DNA of 64,000 nucleotides from Pseudo-nitzschia pungens (Eukaryota; Bacillariophyta; Bacillariophyceae; Bacillariales; Bacillariaceae), in the NCBI GenBank assembly GCA_037355855.1, contig CM074762.1, positions 2,170,001-2,234,000 of the forward strand. The letters run 5' to 3'. The notes beneath the pieces are model-generated. The model was not told the origin of the DNA, ran no database searches, and worked only from the letters and a program-made list of their open reading frames with translations. Shown piece by piece: positions 9,958 to 21,767 of the stretch (positions are counted from its first letter, which is position 1; each line of letters begins with the position of its first letter). The position numbers and the translations under genes are program-made.

Positions 9958-11146
9958 AGCAATCACGAACAACCCACCGAAAGAACAAGTTCGGTTTGAT
10001 TTGGGTTGTGCAAGTGGCCTGATTGAGGGATTTCATTTGGAAGGGACGATGACCATGGTTGAACCTGTGTTCTGTCGAGTTAAGGATTCCCGAAGTTGTT
10101 CTTCAAATTATTCTCTAGTCTGTTTTGCTGGAAAACAAGATCTTGCAGTATGTTAGACAAATACAGTCCGTTTCATGTGCTTGTCATTGCTCTAGCTCGC
10201 CAATGGCAACGGCTAGAGATTCTTTGGTAGCAAAGAGGAACGAGGAAGGAGATTTGTGTTGCTCAATCGAGAATGAATTTTAGAAAGCAACCTTTCTTTG
10301 CTTGTACTTCGGAATACATTATTATTATTACTTGCGTCCCAAAGCAGCAGCTCATTGATTTTCAGAGTCATACGTGCTACACCAACTTTCATTGTCGGCA
10401 TATCTTCCAGTATTTTTAAAACAGAATTTGTGACCTCCAGCCGATTACACAGTATTCTGGATTCCCTCTTCAATCAAATCAAAAGAATGGTCGTCATCAT
10501 CATTATCATCATCTCTCAATCTGTGAACACCAATCTAGTCGTCCGTCGTCGTCGTCGTCGTCCTCGGTATTTCTTTTTACCCAGATTATTTTTACAATTT
10601 TTTTGTCAAAAAACAATTCTAGTTTTCATTTTTTCATCTTTCCGAAAGTAACAAGATCTTGCTCCGCGCGCACCGGTACGGAATAAAACTCTAAGGTTAC
10701 TAAAAGATGATAGAAAAATGAACGGTCATAATTACAGTAAGGTTACGTACGGTATTACTTCGTAATTGAAGATCGGCATTGGAAAGTACGTTAGATCTTA
10801 CGGATTGAGGATACATGTACTATTTTTTGAATCTTACTTTTTCGAGTAGGTTGTGGCATTAGTTCTACGTTAAGGTACGTAGGAGTACGTACGGAAGAAT
10901 CATCCCGAGAGGGCAGGTGGACGAAAATCAACATACTTTTGTTGAATCGAACACCGCGGGTTACGCCAACGAAAAGAGAATGCCCACCGGAACCTCCCTC
11001 CGACCAAAAGAAGCGCCAAAATCCAGATTGCACAATTTATTTTTTATCGAAGCCATCAGCCACCGATAACTTAGCGAGGAATCCCATACGGTAGGTCCCA
11101 ACCAGCAAACAACTTTTTTCACAAGTTATCAAAAGAAAGAATCACC
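9958..11146. other. Intergenic, simple repeats only
   Basis: No convincing gene. There are short ATC/ATT runs near 10498-10520, a (CGT)n run near 10543-10562, and GTAAGGTTAC-type words at 10690-10760 and 10850-10900. The last 200 bases must contain the promoter, and perhaps a first exon, of the EGF gene: a GTAGGT donor-like site lies near 11091. Confidence 0.55.
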
Positions 11147-11942
11147 ATGGTAGAGGTTTGTTTGAACGACAAGCAGTGCAACAACGGCGGAGTCTGTACC
11201 GAAAGCAAGTGCTCGTGTCCCGATGGAACCTACGGAGCCAAGTGTGACGTCAAGAATGCCGACGGCACCAGTGCGATCAGTGTCTGTACGATGGACCGCG
11301 ACGAGTGCCAGAACGGCGGAGAATGTATCTCGTCGACCGCAACCATCAATGGCAAAACCGTGGATGCCAACTATTGCAAGTGCCCCGAGGGAACTTTTGG
11401 AGGCAAGTGCCACGGCAAGGAAACTAGCAGTGACAGTGGTACGTCTTCTACCGAAAAAGACGAGGTCGTTGGCAATACCAGCAACAGCACCAAAACCTCT
11501 TCCGACGAGAACGGATCCAGCACCAACAAAGACGACAGCGTGACTGTGAACAAGGATGAAAGCAGCAGCAGCAGCAGCAACGGTACCAGCAGCAGTGATA
11601 GTGACAGCAAGAACAGCAGCAGCAGCAGCAAAAACGACAGCACTTCCGATTCCACTTCCACCACCTCTGGTACCTCTGGTGACAAAAACGACAGCAGCAG
11701 CAGCAGCAGCAGCAAAAACGACAGCATTTCCGATTCCACTTCCACCACCTCTGGTACCTCTGGTGACAAAAACGACAGCAGCAGCAGCAGCAGCAGCAAA
11801 AACGACAGCACTTCCGATTCCACTTCCACCACCTCTGGTACCTCTGGTGACAAAAACGACAGCAGCAGCAGCAGCAGCAAAAACGACAGCACTTCCGATT
11901 CCACTGGCACCACCTCTGGTACCTCTGGTGACAAAAAGGACG

Positions 11943-11979
<37 letters not shown>

Positions 11980-13339
11980 AAACGACTCCTCGACCGACAA
12001 GAAGAACAATAGTAGCAGCGATACCACCAGCAAAAACAACAGTTCCTCGGGAAGCAAAAGCGACAGCAAAAGCACTAGCAAAAAGACCAACGAGAATGAT
12101 AAGTGTTCGATCACGGGCAACGAATGCGAGAATGGCGGCGTTTGCGTCTTGTCAAGCAATGGCAACTACTGCACCTGCCCCGAGGGCACATCCGGAACCC
12201 ATTGCCACGGAAAGGGCGTGTGCCCATTGAAGTGCCAGCACGGCAGCAGCTGCCGACACTATGACGAGTCCCACGTGATGATTAGTGCCAGCGGCCTCTC
12301 CGAGACCGATTTCTATTGTGAGTGTGTCGGGAACTACAAGGGATTGACCTGCGAGGTTCCCTTTGAGACCTGCCCCCAAGTCAAGGACGAAAGACCACCG
12401 GAGTGTTTGAACGGCGGCAAGTGCGTTCCTTCGGGCGATCCGGTCGATTCGTACTCGTGCGACTGTCCCGACGGATGGTCGGGAAAGGCCTGTGAAGCGG
12501 GACAGCAATCGAACATTGTAGACTGGAACGGAGCTTGCAACGTGAACTCGGATTGTCTCAACGGCGGCCTGTGCATTCGCGATCACGATGCCAAAACGAC
12601 GGAGGAGACGGGAATGATAACGAAACAAACGCACTGTTTGTGCACTGCCTCATGGGGCGGTGACAATTGTGAATTCGAGTGCGATTCGCTAACCTGCATG
12701 CACGGATCCTCCTGCCGTTTCAGAGATCCCGACGACGACGCAACCGTAGCCGGAGCCTACTGCGACTGCAACTCCGATATGTACACGGGGAAAGAATGCG
12801 AGATCCCGGTTCAGAAATGCCCCGGTAGCAACAAGATGGAATGCTTTCACAGCGGAATCTGTGTGCCGTCGGAAGAGAGCGACTACTACTTTTGCTCTTG
12901 TCCTCCGGGTCGAAAGGGCGAGCGATGCGAAATCCAAGACAACACTTCGAACCCCCTGAATCCATCCTCTGGTTTCGGCAACAACAACAACAACAACAAA
13001 AATCTCTCGAGCAATAGCAACGAGGTTTCGTCAACTTTGTCTGCCGTGCCGACCCCGGTTGCCATTCTCACTGGTTTGACTCTGTCGATGACACTCATTG
13101 CTCTAGCCACGTTTGTGTTCTTCCACAAAAGAGGCAGCAAACAAAGTGCTGCTTCGGAAGGTACTGTCGACGATTTCACGAATGGTGGAGATAAAAGCAC
13201 CAACGCATCAGACGGGTTCAATGTAACCATTGCAGAAGGAGATAACGTTGAAGATGTTTTCGACTATGACACCAACGGTGTCGTCGATGTAAACCTCGAT
13301 GAAGTTGCAGAGTTGGCAACCGGGAAACAGCTCGTTTGA
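11147..13339 (+). CDS. EGF-like repeat, Ser-rich, single-pass membrane protein
   Basis: A 730-residue protein with eight EGF-like modules, recognised by the spacing C-x-N/H-G-G/S-x-C ... C-x-C-x(4-6)-G-x(2-4)-C. Two lie at 4-90, before a Ser/Lys/Asp-rich tract of about 230 residues, and six follow (about 323-600). The tract is built from 84-bp repeats. Near the C-terminus is one membrane segment (VAILTGLTLSMTLIALATFVFF) followed by KRG and an acidic tail of about 75 residues. The topology predicts an extracellular Cys-rich ectodomain and a cytosolic tail, suited to adhesion or cell-surface sensing. The oddity is the start: the ATG is directly followed by the first EGF module, with no signal peptide. 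The ATG lies in CATGGTAG, which could be an intron acceptor, so a first exon may be missing. Confidence 0.82.
11630..11990 (+). repeat. 84-bp coding minisatellite, about four copies
   Basis: The unit encodes KNDSTSDSTSTT plus SGTSGDKNDS and a Ser run of 5-11; the AGC run varies in length between copies, which suggests replication slippage. The copies are nearly identical at the DNA level, so they are recent or being homogenised. Confidence 0.9.
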
Positions 13340-14340
13340 TCGCCTTTTTGTTAGTAATTTGCGAATAATTTTATAAAAAATTCTCAGAAACATACGTGTA
13401 GCGCGCTTTTTCCAACAGCAGAAATGGATTCTTTTTGAATCAAGTTGTTGCTCACAATGATGGCTTTCGACTTTAACATTGTGCTTGTAACCAACGAGAA
13501 CGTGTGAGCGATATACACCTGTCAGTTTCATCTGACCTGAGGAATAAAGTGCAGCATGCACAAAAGGCTGGAGGCAGACCATCTCATGTATTTCAGACAC
13601 AATCGAAGAGAGCAAAGGCTGCGATAATATAAAGCTACAACTCAAACATGCCTTCAGGCTGAAGTGCGCTAGATTTGATCCAAGTGCAAAATTGACTGAT
13701 CCCTCCTCCCTGGTTTGACGTCGGACATGAAGTTTTTCTACAACGACCTGACCCGCCGACTCCCGTACGTCAGCGGTTTAACAACGAGCTTAATTGTATG
13801 GTTTGGCCAGATGTTCGATAACCCTTGTTACTACTAGTAATCTTACTTGTAGCATCGTAATGTTTATCGTTTATTGTTCTGACATCCCAGATTGGCAGTC
13901 GCCTAAGTTATGATAATGGCCTACTAGTAAGATTTACTGACTTCTCTTTTTACGGAATATCCAAAAGTTTTATCAATAGAAACAATACAAAGTAATAATC
14001 TTCCTGTCTTTTTGTTTTTTGAAGTGTGATGATTCTTACCCATTATCTTCAGGAAATAATCATGCCATCCTGTTTAAAAGAGAAGAATACTTTTCGATTC
14101 TGATTCATTAATGTACCGTATTTTTTTTTGCATTGGGATAACATCACGTTTGGCACAGCAGAGAAGAATTTTTTGAACCTTGTACAGATGAAGATTTCTA
14201 TTCATTGACCTTCACAGGCCTTAGTTCTCCACCAGATCAAAAAAAGCTATGATCATCGTGAGATCGCAGTAAATGAAAACTGGTTTTCAATTCAATATAT
14301 ATGAATATGCAATCTCATCTCTCATGATTTTTTATTTTAT

Positions 14341-14435
14341 TACTACAAAGTTCTTATCAGCTGTCCCCGGGTTCTACGTCCCCGACTACTAATTTCTACT
14401 GAAACCCGGGGACAGCTGATAGGAATTCTGTAGTA
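14341..14435. repeat. 33-bp-stem inverted repeat with 29-nt loop
   Basis: The left arm 14341-14373 and right arm 14403-14435 pair at 30 of 33 positions. The inner 19 bp (TATCAGCTGTCCCCGGGTT) are perfect. In RNA read from the plus strand two of the three exceptions are G-U wobbles, so only one A-C mismatch remains. It may be a non-coding RNA hairpin, a remnant of a foldback transposon, or a structured 3' element. Confidence 0.8.
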
Positions 14436-16035
14436 TTCTTCGTCTTCATAATGTCCATTGTGTTCCGAGCGATTCGTGGCGAAATTGTGAACTTGAATTG
14501 AAGATTACTACTGTACAAAGTAAGGCCGCTAAAAAATATTTCTTGTAGATGCATTTTTGAGGTGTAGAATTATCTCCGGATTACGTGTTATGATGTGACC
14601 TCTGCAGTCTGACTTACGGAACTGCAAGGAACAAAAATTCACCCCTCGTAGGGAGCAATTGTCATCGACTGACTCCACACAAATAGAATGACCAACACAT
14701 TTTTCGCATTTTTTACTCATTCATCCAGGTAATCCAATTTTTCCTATGTGGTGAGGCATCATTTCCCAGCAATGGCAGCATTTTGTGACCAACTTCCGAT
14801 CAGCCAAGTTGCATGGGTGGGTGCGCATTGATTACCTCTGTTCCATCAAGTTGTTAGAGAATGATTGTTGGGTCAAGAGGAAAAATGGCAACGGCAAAGT
14901 TTGTAGAGTCAACCTTTTTCAGAGACTCGTGAACTGCAAGAAAACGCCCGAACAAAGCGCCATCGTGATACGAACACAATCAAGAACTCCCAAAAGGGAT
15001 GGGAAGCAACGCATTTTGTTGAAGGTAAGTTGTCCCTCACGTCTTACTCTTGTGTGGGCGCAATCCACTATTTTGCTCATTTTTATAATTGATTTTTAAA
15101 CGAATGCCTTTCTCATCGAACAAAATTCTCCAAACAAATTTGATTAACGATCACATTGAATATGCCATGAAGACCTGGAATTCGATTGCAAACGAAGTAA
15201 TGACATCGGAAATAGCTCGACTTATCAAACAAATCGAGGATGGCTGCGCATGGTGTGTACATCGTAATTATTCGACTACACGAATGTAACAAAAGATTGT
15301 TGCTGAACTTGATGACCATCGGGAGCCGTAACCACTACGTGTATTTTATGCTATCAGGTCAACGGTCGATGAAAACGGTATCCAAAATATCAAATCGACT
15401 TTCGAGAGTGAGGATTGATTGCGCACTCTCCCTTCATTCCGAAAGTGCATCAGTTTCAAAGCCATTCACAATATCAATATCGAAGATTTCATGTTGGCAT
15501 GATTCATTTGGTCGCCACGCAATACCCTCTGCGTGAAACAAGATGGGTTTCAAGCAAACTCCATTCGGACTCTCTGCTGTCCTCAGCCACGACGAGACTG
15601 ACGCACGACTCCTGCCTGCGCGTCGTCGTGCACCAAGCACGGGAACCAGTCCAACCAATCGACGAGGAGAACGTTTTCACAACGCAATATCAAACAGATT
15701 TCATCTCACCAAACCGCCCCCCTTCTTTTTGTTTTCGGAGATATAACCAGGTGGACGTTCACGATGAACAATGATTCCGGATCTCTGAACGCATGCTTGT
15801 CTGCATCATTTGTGTTTGTTGTTTACTGGTTACTGTTTGCCTCTCTGTCCGTTCTTCCCAAGCGAAAGAGAAGCTAATGTGCACGCCTTGCGAACTTCAG
15901 GATATTCAGTATCTATATTCGAAACCTCGTAACAGTCCAGGAACTGGTTGACAAAGCGAGTTCGCAGTATCGATACTGAATGTTCTGAAATTCGTAGTTG
16001 CCAGCTGCTGTTTCTCGTCCCGAAGGTTGTTTTAT

Positions 16036-16082
16036 TCGACTCGACTTGACTCGACTCGACTCGACTCGACTCGACTCGACTC
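16036..16082. repeat. (GACTC)n pentanucleotide array
   Basis: About nine tandem copies of TCGAC/GACTC with one C-to-T variant, in intergenic DNA. Confidence 0.9.
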
Positions 16083-17408
16083 TCGTTTTGGAACGATTGG
16101 CAGTGCTTCGGGGAAAAAAAAAGATCTCCTGTTGTGCTTATTAATGTGAAATACGATGTTTATAGCACAGTTATGGAGAATCGCTTCGAATCTAAGTTCC
16201 CATCTCTCACAACTTTTGCTCAGATTCTGTACAACGGAATGTTTTCGTTGTGTTGGATTTTTCAATCAGGTACCGAAGGAGGTATTGCAGTGTTTGCGGT
16301 ACAACCAATCCGCATCAGCTGTCTCCACTCCCAAGAGGCTCGTAAAAATTGTTAGCAAACTGTACGTGGATTGGTGGTCAGCTGATAATGCAACTTGGAA
16401 CGAAACACAACTCAAATTTCTCTTTCCTTTCACCAAGTTCGCGAGGGGTACTACTCCATTGTTTTTTCTTTTCCCCATCGGAGTCTTTTTTTTTCTTTGT
16501 ATCGTTGTATCGTTAGGCCCTGGTTGCTACAGGAAGCGTTCCAAAAGGATTACTGTATTAATGATACAACTTAATCCATCTGCTACTCTGCGGTAGACAC
16601 ACAGAGAGTTGTTTCAGTGAGGCGACCCATTTTTTATTGTTGCTTCAAAAAGAAAAGGCATCTCATTCCCAACCGGTAGTAGAAGTAACCTTACCTGGTA
16701 CATCATCTATGATACTACGTCATTATTTATGACATGCCTACCGTAAACCTTACCAATAACTTTTTTTCTAAAAACACAAAAATAGATTTTCGCACCGGAC
16801 TTTCTTTCCAAGTCTTAAAAATACTTCGCAGTCATTTGCGTTGAGGTACTTCTATTTTTTAAAATACGAAGCAAGGTTTACTAACTAACCTTAACTTACT
16901 TAACTTAAAATACGAAGTAGTAGTAACTTGCTTGTCCTATTTCTGTTTGTTCGTGATCGAATCTATGAGTCCCGTAACAAAGAGAATACTACGTAAAGAA
17001 CACTGATCCGTTGTTCGATGTTGTTTTTCGGGGCTCGATGAAGAAGAGTAATTACGATTGTTGGGGTTGGGGTTGTTAACGGTACGAGTCTTTGAGTTCG
17101 CAACCGGTACTAACCTTAATCTTACCTAGCAACCTTACCGGTAATTTACGATGTGTGAAACGAATGAATGAATCTCAATCAATCAAGCAATCTTTGCAAT
17201 TCTGAAGCAGGGAGTCATAAATCTTACCGTACCTGTTGACCATGGTGACGAGATTGAATCGTTCGACGGTATGATTCGAAGAATAGCGTGCGGTTTTATC
17301 GATCCACCCACAGCCGAATTATATCCTGCGGAGCAATGCGGTTTGCGTCTCGGATAGAAGAAGTCAGGTCTCGATGCGAACTCTGTTCGGGATCTCGGTG
17401 ATATTATA

Positions 17409-18815
17409 ATGTTCTCTTCCTGGTCGGTAACGGCAACAGCGGGCGAGTCCTTTCTCTTTCCCCAACAGCGACATCGGCAGACGGACGAAACTCGAGTTCC
17501 ACACCCACCGCGGATTATCCATGATCCATTGACAAACAGTCGCCGTGATTCACAACGACGACGACGACGACGACGACGACGATTGCGCCGAAGGAGGCGT
17601 TTTCGGTATCGAAAGGAAGCCAAGTGTCTCGTTTTAGCGCTGTTGATTTTCCTGGGCATCGTCTATCTGGCGACGGTCATTCACATCGTCGCAGGATTGG
17701 CAACTACCGAGGGGTTGGCGGGTATCAACAGCGCGAACAGCGGTCCAACCCCTGCAACAGAATCGATCCCGTCACACAACACGTTTGATTATCGTATCCC
17801 GCCGGTGGCCAAACTATTTGGTTTCGTCGCTAGCTTTATCACCATCGTCTATGGAATAGCGCGGGTTCGAGGGCGGTGCCGTCGCTTTCCTTTGCTGACG
17901 ACCCCTGTCCAATCACCGATTGCACACTTCTCGGACTCGGACATCCGCGACGGTTCACGCGACAATCCAAGCCACGACCCACGACTTGCACGGCCGGTTC
18001 AAACACGACGACAAAGATATCGAACGGGGGATTCGCTAGCAGCGACACCCGAATTGCCATGGACCAGCCGGAATGGGAACATCGCTTCGTCGGCGGCATC
18101 AATGACGGTGGCGGAAAGTCTGGAAATCTTCAATCGGGAACGAGCCGCCAGGGGAGAATCGACGGTATCCGCAGAGTCCATTGCGGCGTACGAACGCTTC
18201 TTGCTGGATCTGGTGTTTTCGGTGGCGCATTCCGGGTCGTCGGCATCGCCTTCGGACGCCGCTGCCGTTTTGTTCGATGCCGCCCGCACTCGCGGCAGGA
18301 ACAACACCACCGTAACGAAAGAGCAACTCGACGAGATATGCCCGGAATGGGCGATGTCGATTCCGAGGAGCGGATCCGCGACACGCGAAAAATCCTTCCG
18401 TGGTACTGCCCATTCGTATTGCGACGATGATTATTGTTTGTCCCATCAGACCGAGTGCGGAATCTGTTTGGATTCGTACGACGAAGAACTCTCCGGTCAA
18501 ACAATTAGAGGCGGCGGCGGCGGCGGCGACAACGATGACAGCGGTGACAATGTCGGAACGAGCAAGGGAACATCGGGAGGTTACACAATGGCAGTTCACA
18601 GCGTGCGAACCCTACCCTGTCGCCACGTATTCCACAGTCGTTGCATCGATCCATGGCTCCTGGAACGGTCGACGAATTGTCCGACGTGCAAGCAATCGGT
18701 TCTTCTCTCCGACCAAGCTCCTCGCAGATCCAACGATTCCGAAAATTCCAGGGGCACCAACAACCACCGCAGCGACAGGAGCCAACATCCAAATACTGGC
18801 TTCCGTGTTCTATGA
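17409..18815 (+). CDS. Membrane-anchored RING-H2 E3 ubiquitin ligase candidate
   Basis: A 468-residue single-exon protein. After a short N-terminus an Arg run (about 50-68), encoded by a CGA microsatellite, precedes a membrane segment at about 73-97 and a second hydrophobic segment near 138-155 ([15 protein letters not shown]). The RING-H2 finger is at 350-427: CGIC, then Cys-Arg-His-Val-Phe-His, then CIDPW and CPTC, giving the C3H2C3 ligand set. Trp follows Pro in the position that contacts E2 enzymes. The loop between the first and second zinc pairs is long (about 50 residues, with a Gly run and Asp/Ser tract). The family normally transfers ubiquitin to membrane or secretory substrates; the substrate is not inferable. 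Positive-inside charge predicts a cytosolic N-terminus. Confidence 0.82.
   Translation: MFSSWSVTATAGESFLFPQQRHRQTDETRVPHPPRIIHDPLTNSRRDSQRRRRRRRRRLRRRRRFRYRKEAKCLVLALLIFLGIVYLATVIHIVAGLATTEGLAGINSANSGPTPATESIPSHNTFDYRIPPVAKLFGFVASFITIVYGIARVRGRCRRFPLLTTPVQSPIAHFSDSDIRDGSRDNPSHDPRLARPVQTRRQRYRTGDSLAATPELPWTSRNGNIASSAASMTVAESLEIFNRERAARGESTVSAESIAAYERFLLDLVFSVAHSGSSASPSDAAAVLFDAARTRGRNNTTVTKEQLDEICPEWAMSIPRSGSATREKSFRGTAHSYCDDDYCLSHQTECGICLDSYDEELSGQTIRGGGGGGDNDDSGDNVGTSKGTSGGYTMAVHSVRTLPCRHVFHSRCIDPWLLERSTNCPTCKQSVLLSDQAPRRSNDSENSRGTNNHRSDRSQHPNTGFRVL
17556..17582 (+). repeat. (CGA)n coding microsatellite encoding poly-Arg
   Basis: Nine consecutive ACG/CGA triplets inside the RING-H2 gene, encoding the Arg run beside the first membrane segment. 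Confidence 0.9.
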
Positions 18816-19685
18816 CGCACGATGAACCATGATTTTTACCCGAGTCCTCTTGCGCCCAGACGACGCCGAGACGAATCGTTTCCTACTGATCAGCAAGCGC
18901 TTGGTTCACTCGCAATGTTGCAAATCGGAACAGAAACGAAAGCAGATGGCATCTTTGGAAAGGCCGAGGCTACATCTTTTCTACTTCTTTCATCGGTCAT
19001 CCGTGCAATTGGCGATGCCAAAATCAGCAACATCACATGTATTCCTTGTTGTCTCGTACACGTAGCACTTTAGAGCAAAATTGGACGGAGAACAACATCA
19101 CGAACCACGCCCTTCTAGGTGATACTGCTATTTGGGGTGACTCTTCCGATAGTCCCAAATGGTAACATCGAAGCGCGATCCGAAAGAGCAGTACGTATCT
19201 CTCTCTCTCTCTCTCTCTCTCTCATAATGCAAATACCATACTAGATTTTGGCGTTTTGGTGAGCAAGTTTCAGCTCATTCTCAAAAAAATAATCCATTCC
19301 GGTCGTGCATTATGTTATCGTCATGTTCGATCGAGTCAATCCATCATCAGAGCTAGTCTTCTATTGCCAACAGTCAAACACATGTCGTGGTACTTGCCGA
19401 GTCTACAACGCTCTTTGTTGTGTCACCGAAGATCTCCCGACGAGGTTCTCAAGACATTTATGTTCAAGAAGTTTGAATGTATTCCGTGTCGAGGTGTGTT
19501 TGCGATCCGTGCCGTTCCCCATCCTTTCGATGCACGGTACGCAAAGGTGCCAAACAAACAACTGCAACTGCAACTGCAACCAGCACTGCAAACAATACGG
19601 TTCGGTAGCAAGCAACCCGCCCAGCGACCGGGACCACGCACATTCCGAGCCGACAGACAGAGAGACAGACAACCCTTTTGCCTAG
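18816..19685. other. Convergent 3' intergenic region with (CT)n
   Basis: Shared 3' flank of the RING-H2 gene and the sirtuin gene. A (CT)n run of about 12 repeats lies at 19199-19223; no gene is seen. Confidence 0.6.
19199..19223. repeat. (CT)n microsatellite
   Basis: About twelve CT dinucleotides between two convergent genes. Confidence 0.95.
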
Positions 19686-21080
19686 TTAGTTTGCGTTTCT
19701 CAGTGCGTGTAGGTCGTCTGTCCAGCCCGCCAGGTCGCACAGGGTTCGAACGGTGTCGTCGCAGTCCCCCTCCAGAAAGAGATCGGTTCGACTCCGGGCT
19801 CCCAATCCGTTGCCGCCAATGCCGCCGACGCGTTCCCGGTTCAGCAGGACCCGCGGGCACTCCGGGGATACCCAGGACGGGATGCCGGCCACCGGCATGA
19901 CCATCAGACTCGTCCCGAGGACCAGCAAGAGATCGCATTCCTCCACGTCCGAATCGATGAGATCGCAAAACCGCGACGGCATTTCCTCCCCAAAAAAGAC
20001 AATGTCCGGTTTGACCAGCGACCCGCACGCCGCGCACTCTGGCGGGGTTCCCTCTCGGACGACGGTTTCCCGGCACCGCTCGATGGGCATCTGCGTCTTG
20101 CAGGCCACGCACGAGGACGATCGGAAATGCCCGTGGCATTCCACCAGCTTGTCGGTAGAAATCCCCGCCAGGGCTTCCAGCCCGTCGATGTTTTGGGTGT
20201 AGATCCGGTGCAGGAGATTCTTTTCCTCCAGCAGTCTCAAAAAGGTGTGCGACACGGTGGGTTTCGGTCCCGATTCCTGACCCGGCCAGATGGCCTTGCA
20301 CAGGTCGACAAAGGGCATTGGGTTTTTCTGGTAGTATCCCAGATCGAAGATGGCTTCCGGGAACGGAAGGTTGTATTCGCTCAGCTGATCGTACAGCCCC
20401 GTGCCGGGGGTGCGAAAGTCGGGAATGCCGGCGGAACAGCTGGCACCCGCTCCGACCAGCGCGATGATTTTCGAATACTTGGATTTGGCGAGTTGATTGG
20501 CCAACAACTCCACGGACAGCCTTTCACCGTCGTCGTTGTTGTTGTTGTTGTTGGTGGTGGTGGTGTTGCCGCCATTGTTGTCATCGGAAGATGTGGAGAA
20601 GAACCTCTTTGACCGGCTGCGGTTCGGTGCAGCGCCAGTACCAGTACCAATGCGCTGGTGGAGAAAAAATGGCGCGAACACGGAATCCAGAAATCCTCGA
20701 CGGGGTGACGGTTGTATTGTTGGACGGAACCGTGCCGTGGACGAATCGAAGCTGCGGGCCGCCCTGCCATTCGGAGGGGAAATCGGGGGCCGGCTCGTCG
20801 AGAAGCAGTGGACACAACACGAATAGCAGCAGGTCCAGAAAAGGGCACACGAAAGCGCCCTTGGCGGAAACTTCGGAATTGGTTTTCGGAGCATTGCGCC
20901 GTGATTGGCTCTCGAAGGGATTGACGTGAACATTGTTAATGTTGTTGTTGTTATTGTTGTTGCTGCTGATGTTGCTGCTGCTGCTGATTCTGATGCCAGC
21001 GGACGTGTAGCCGTTGGGCCCCGTCGAAAGAGTTTGCTTCTAGATGCGGGTATTTGCTTTCTGATGCAAGAAGCGATCAT
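19686..21080 (-). CDS. Sirtuin NAD+-dependent protein deacylase (SIR2, class I type)
   Basis: A 464-residue protein with a complete SIR2 core from about 186 to 450. It shows the NAD+-binding GAGAS (210-214) and GIPDFR, the TQNID motif (295-299), the catalytic His316 (VECHGHF), four zinc Cys (CVAC 324/327 and CAAC 349/352), KPDIVFFGE, the LGTSL ribose motif and a LLNRE motif. Class I sirtuins remove acetyl or acyl groups from Lys, consuming NAD+. The first 185 residues are Ser/Thr/Arg-rich with Asn/Thr runs and few acids at the beginning, which suits a mitochondrial presequence as in SIRT3, but an alternative ATG at residue 50 and a hydrophobic Cys-rich patch (80-92) leave the true start open. 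It stands head to head with the LigA gene, 687 bp apart. Confidence 0.9.
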   Translation of the reverse strand: MIASCIRKQIPASRSKLFRRGPTATRPLASESAAAATSAATTITTTTLTMFTSIPSRANHGAMLRKPIPKFPPRALSCALFWTCCYSCCVHCFSTSRPPISPPNGRAARSFDSSTARFRPTIQPSPRRGFLDSVFAPFFLHQRIGTGTGAAPNRSRSKRFFSTSSDDNNGGNTTTTNNNNNNDDGERLSVELLANQLAKSKYSKIIALVGAGASCSAGIPDFRTPGTGLYDQLSEYNLPFPEAIFDLGYYQKNPMPFVDLCKAIWPGQESGPKPTVSHTFLRLLEEKNLLHRIYTQNIDGLEALAGISTDKLVECHGHFRSSSCVACKTQMPIERCRETVVREGTPPECAACGSLVKPDIVFFGEEMPSRFCDLIDSDVEECDLLLVLGTSLMVMPVAGIPSWVSPECPRVLLNRERVGGIGGNGLGARSRTDLFLEGDCDDTVRTLCDLAGWTDDLHALRNAN

Positions 21081-21767
21081 CTTTTGTCGAAATAGAAGTA
21101 CCGTACCAGTAATTACTTGTACTGGTAGTAGTCAATCGATTCGATATCCAAGAGAACTCCGTCCGTCATCACCACTCCGTAAAATCCGTAATCCTTCATC
21201 TTGCACCGGATCATCTTTTGTCACTCAATCATCAACAATCGTCTATCAAAACTCAAAACATCATCAAAATCAAAATTAAAAACAGAATCCAGAATCTCAA
21301 CATCGATGAAAAAAATCCCAAAAGATTTTTTATCGGAGAGAATGACACCCAAAAAGGCCTAAGGTAGCTCCACTTCCCTCCATCAACACCAAAGACCAAA
21401 GGTTCATGCCCAAGAATTTTCCATGTTTTCACTTGGGAAACACGACAAAACCTAGTAAGGTACGAGTGCATTTGGCCTGTTTCAAAGTCCACTCGGATCA
21501 CTGTGCATCAACGTTGGAATCTTACAATGCGTACCGGAGAAGGTGCTTGCTAGAACCATCGATCGAGAACCCCTCAACAGCAATCACAGGCTGCCCACTC
21601 GGGAATCGATTGACGTTGGAAAACTCCTTGCTGATTGCTTGGAACGAACAACAGCGACGGAAACAGAACTAATAGAAACAGAGACAGAATCGTCGGCAGC
21701 TTCCCGATAGTTGCGTGCGTTGGTCTGTCGCTACAGCCGCCGCGGACCGATCTCTTATCTCCGATCA
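21081..21767. promoter_or_regulatory. Shared intergenic region of divergent sirtuin and LigA genes
   Basis: 687 bp separate the two start codons, so both promoters lie here. Near 21100-21130 is a GTACCAGTAATTACTTGTACTGG near-palindrome (written in parts: GTACCAGTAA and TTACTTGTACTGG); no TATA box is evident next to either start. Confidence 0.45.

Larger units (their letters stand above)
13340..17408. other. Long gene-poor region with hairpin and pentamer repeat
   Basis: A 4-kb stretch, the longest here without a convincing gene. It contains a near-perfect 33-bp inverted repeat (14341-14435), a (GACTC)n array and GTAAGGTT words (16680-16930, 17100-17150). Open frames at 14785-15099 and 15089-15289 lack good starts and recognisable similarity. 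Confidence 0.55.

Noticed and set aside
11371..12165. 264-codon Leu-rich open frame opposite the EGF gene
   Set aside because: It is the antisense of the Ser (AGC) repeats, giving Leu/Ser runs; the sense strand has eight EGF modules.
14785..15289. Two adjacent plus-strand frames with protein-like composition
   Set aside because: One starts on GTG, no splice pair joins them well, and no family similarity is recognised; possibly a decayed mobile gene but not supportable.
19423..20301. Long minus-strand frame overlapping the sirtuin
   Set aside because: It is a shifted frame of the GC-rich sirtuin exon with no family motif.
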